This document shows positions 14,096 to 14,996 of a stretch of DNA of 14,996 nt, piece by piece. How positions within the stretch are numbered: position 1 is the stretch's first letter; each line of letters starts with the position of its first letter. The DNA comes from Tropicimonas sp047971885 (GTDB lineage: Bacteria; Pseudomonadota; Alphaproteobacteria; Rhodobacterales; Rhodobacteraceae). Position numbers and translations under genes: made by a program. The stretch is from assembly GCF_047971885.1 (NCBI RefSeq), contig NZ_JBKEAE010000079.1:1-14996 (forward strand). The letters are read 5' to 3'. A model generated the notes under the pieces. That model was not told the DNA's origin. It searched no databases and saw only the letters and a program-made list of their open reading frames with translations.

Positions 14096-14996
14096 TCAGG
14101 CGCGCTCGACCTTGCAGGCGCATTTCTTGAAGTCCGTCTCCTTCGACAGCGGGCAGGTCGCATCGAGCGTCAGCTTGTTGGTCAGTTGCGATTCGTCGAA
14201 CCACGGCATGAAAACCAGCCCGCGCGGCGGTTTGTTGCGGCCGCGCGTCTCGACCCGGCTCAGCACCTCGCCGCGACGGGTCGTTATCGTGATTTCCTGC
14301 CCGCGCCGCAGGTCGCGCGCCTGGGCATCCTCGGGGTGCATGTAGACGACCGCCGACGGAAAGGCCCGGTGCAGTTCCGGCACCCGCCGCGTCATCGAGC
14401 CGGAATGCCAGTGTTCCAGCACCCGGCCGGTGCAAAGCCACAGGTCGAATTCCTCGTCCGGTATTTCGGCCGCAGGTTCGAAGGGGGCAAAGATGATCTT
14501 CGCCTTGCCGTCCTTGTGACCGTAGAACTTTACCCCCTCGCCTTCCTTTACGTAGGGGTCGTAGCCCTCGCGGAAGCGATAGAGCGTTTCCTTGCCGTCC
14601 ACGACCGGCCAGCGCAACCCGCGCGCCTGATGATAGGTATCGAAGGGCGCCAGATCATGCGCGTGGCCACGCCCGAAGCTGGCGTATTCCTCGAACAGTC
14701 CCTTCTGGACGTAATAGCCGAAATGCTGTGATTCCTGGTTGTCGAAGCCCTCGTAGGTCTCGGACAGCGGGAACCTGTTGACCACTCCGTTCTCGTAGAG
14801 CACCTCGTAGAGGGTCTTGCCGGCAAGCTCGGGCTTTTTGGCAACCAGTTCCTCGCCCCACGCCTCCTCGACGGTGAAGCGCTTGGAAAACTCCATCACC
14901 TGCCAGACATCCGAACGCGCCTCGCCCGGGGCCGGCACCTGCTGGCGCCAGAACTGGGTGCGCCGCTCGGCGTTGCCATAGGCGCCTTCCTTCTCG
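14096..14996 (-). CDS. napA: NapA periplasmic nitrate reductase catalytic subunit, C-terminal part (5' end beyond window)
   Basis: The last 299 residues of NapA are present; the frame stays open to the right edge (EKEGAYGNAERR...), so the gene begins outside. NapA is a periplasmic molybdenum bis-MGD enzyme that reduces nitrate to nitrite. The visible part includes WLCTGRVLEHWHSGSMTRRVPEL and the C-terminal molybdopterin dinucleotide-binding domain, ending with LTLDATCPLSKETDFKKCACKVE, all typical of NapA. The N-terminal [4Fe-4S] site, the molybdenum-ligating Cys and the Tat signal are not in the window. It heads the napA-G-H-B-C gene string; any napF, napD, napE or napK would lie further right. 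Confidence 0.97.
   Translation of the reverse strand, partial: EKEGAYGNAERRTQFWRQQVPAPGEARSDVWQVMEFSKRFTVEEAWGEELVAKKPELAGKTLYEVLYENGVVNRFPLSETYEGFDNQESQHFGYYVQKGLFEEYASFGRGHAHDLAPFDTYHQARGLRWPVVDGKETLYRFREGYDPYVKEGEGVKFYGHKDGKAKIIFAPFEPAAEIPDEEFDLWLCTGRVLEHWHSGSMTRRVPELHRAFPSAVVYMHPEDAQARDLRRGQEITITTRRGEVLSRVETRGRNKPPRGLVFMPWFDESQLTNKLTLDATCPLSKETDFKKCACKVERA

Overview
The window looks like chromosome of a high-GC alphaproteobacterium, most likely in the Rhodobacterales (Paracoccaceae/Rhodobacteraceae). This is inferred from strong G/C preference at third codon positions, from the protein families present (DUF1178 next to a Nudix hydrolase, an ArgP-type regulator divergent from a LysE/ArgO exporter, a WaaA-like transferase), and from a periplasmic nitrate reductase operon. 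No tRNA, rRNA, CRISPR array, insertion sequence or transposase was seen.

Left part (1-3964, + strand). The tail of an unidentified gene ends at 130. A large 813-residue protein (250-2691) follows. It joins a phage/GTA-type three-helix holin-like domain, a lytic transglycosylase (SLT) domain, a peptidoglycan-binding domain and a C-terminal domain with an L,D-transpeptidase-like His...Ser-x-Gly-Cys arrangement. It is the most unusual object here. After a 281-bp AT-richer intergenic region with a candidate promoter/operator come a Nudix hydrolase and a DUF1178 zinc-ribbon protein.

Middle part (3983-11145). A DMT/EamA permease and a LysE/ArgO amino-acid exporter form a leftward pair, divergent from an ArgP-type LysR regulator. 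The 98-bp gap between exporter and regulator holds a 7-bp inverted repeat that could be the operator. yebC and gpsA are leftward housekeeping genes. Rightward from there are a YihY/BrkB membrane protein and a WaaA/KdtA-like Kdo transferase, separated by a 13-bp tandem repeat array. A perfect 12-bp hairpin at 11154-11182 separates this block from the nap operon.

Right part (11210-14996, - strand). This is a periplasmic nitrate reductase operon transcribed leftwards as napA (5' end outside the window), napG, napH, napB, napC. It encodes the C-terminal part of the molybdenum catalytic subunit, the NapGH iron-sulfur quinol dehydrogenase pair, the dihaem NapB and the tetrahaem NapC. Electrons would pass from quinol through NapC and/or NapGH to NapB and NapA in the periplasm. 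Any promoter and maturation genes such as napD or napF would lie beyond 14996. Transcription is likely terminated by the hairpin followed by a T-rich run on the - strand.
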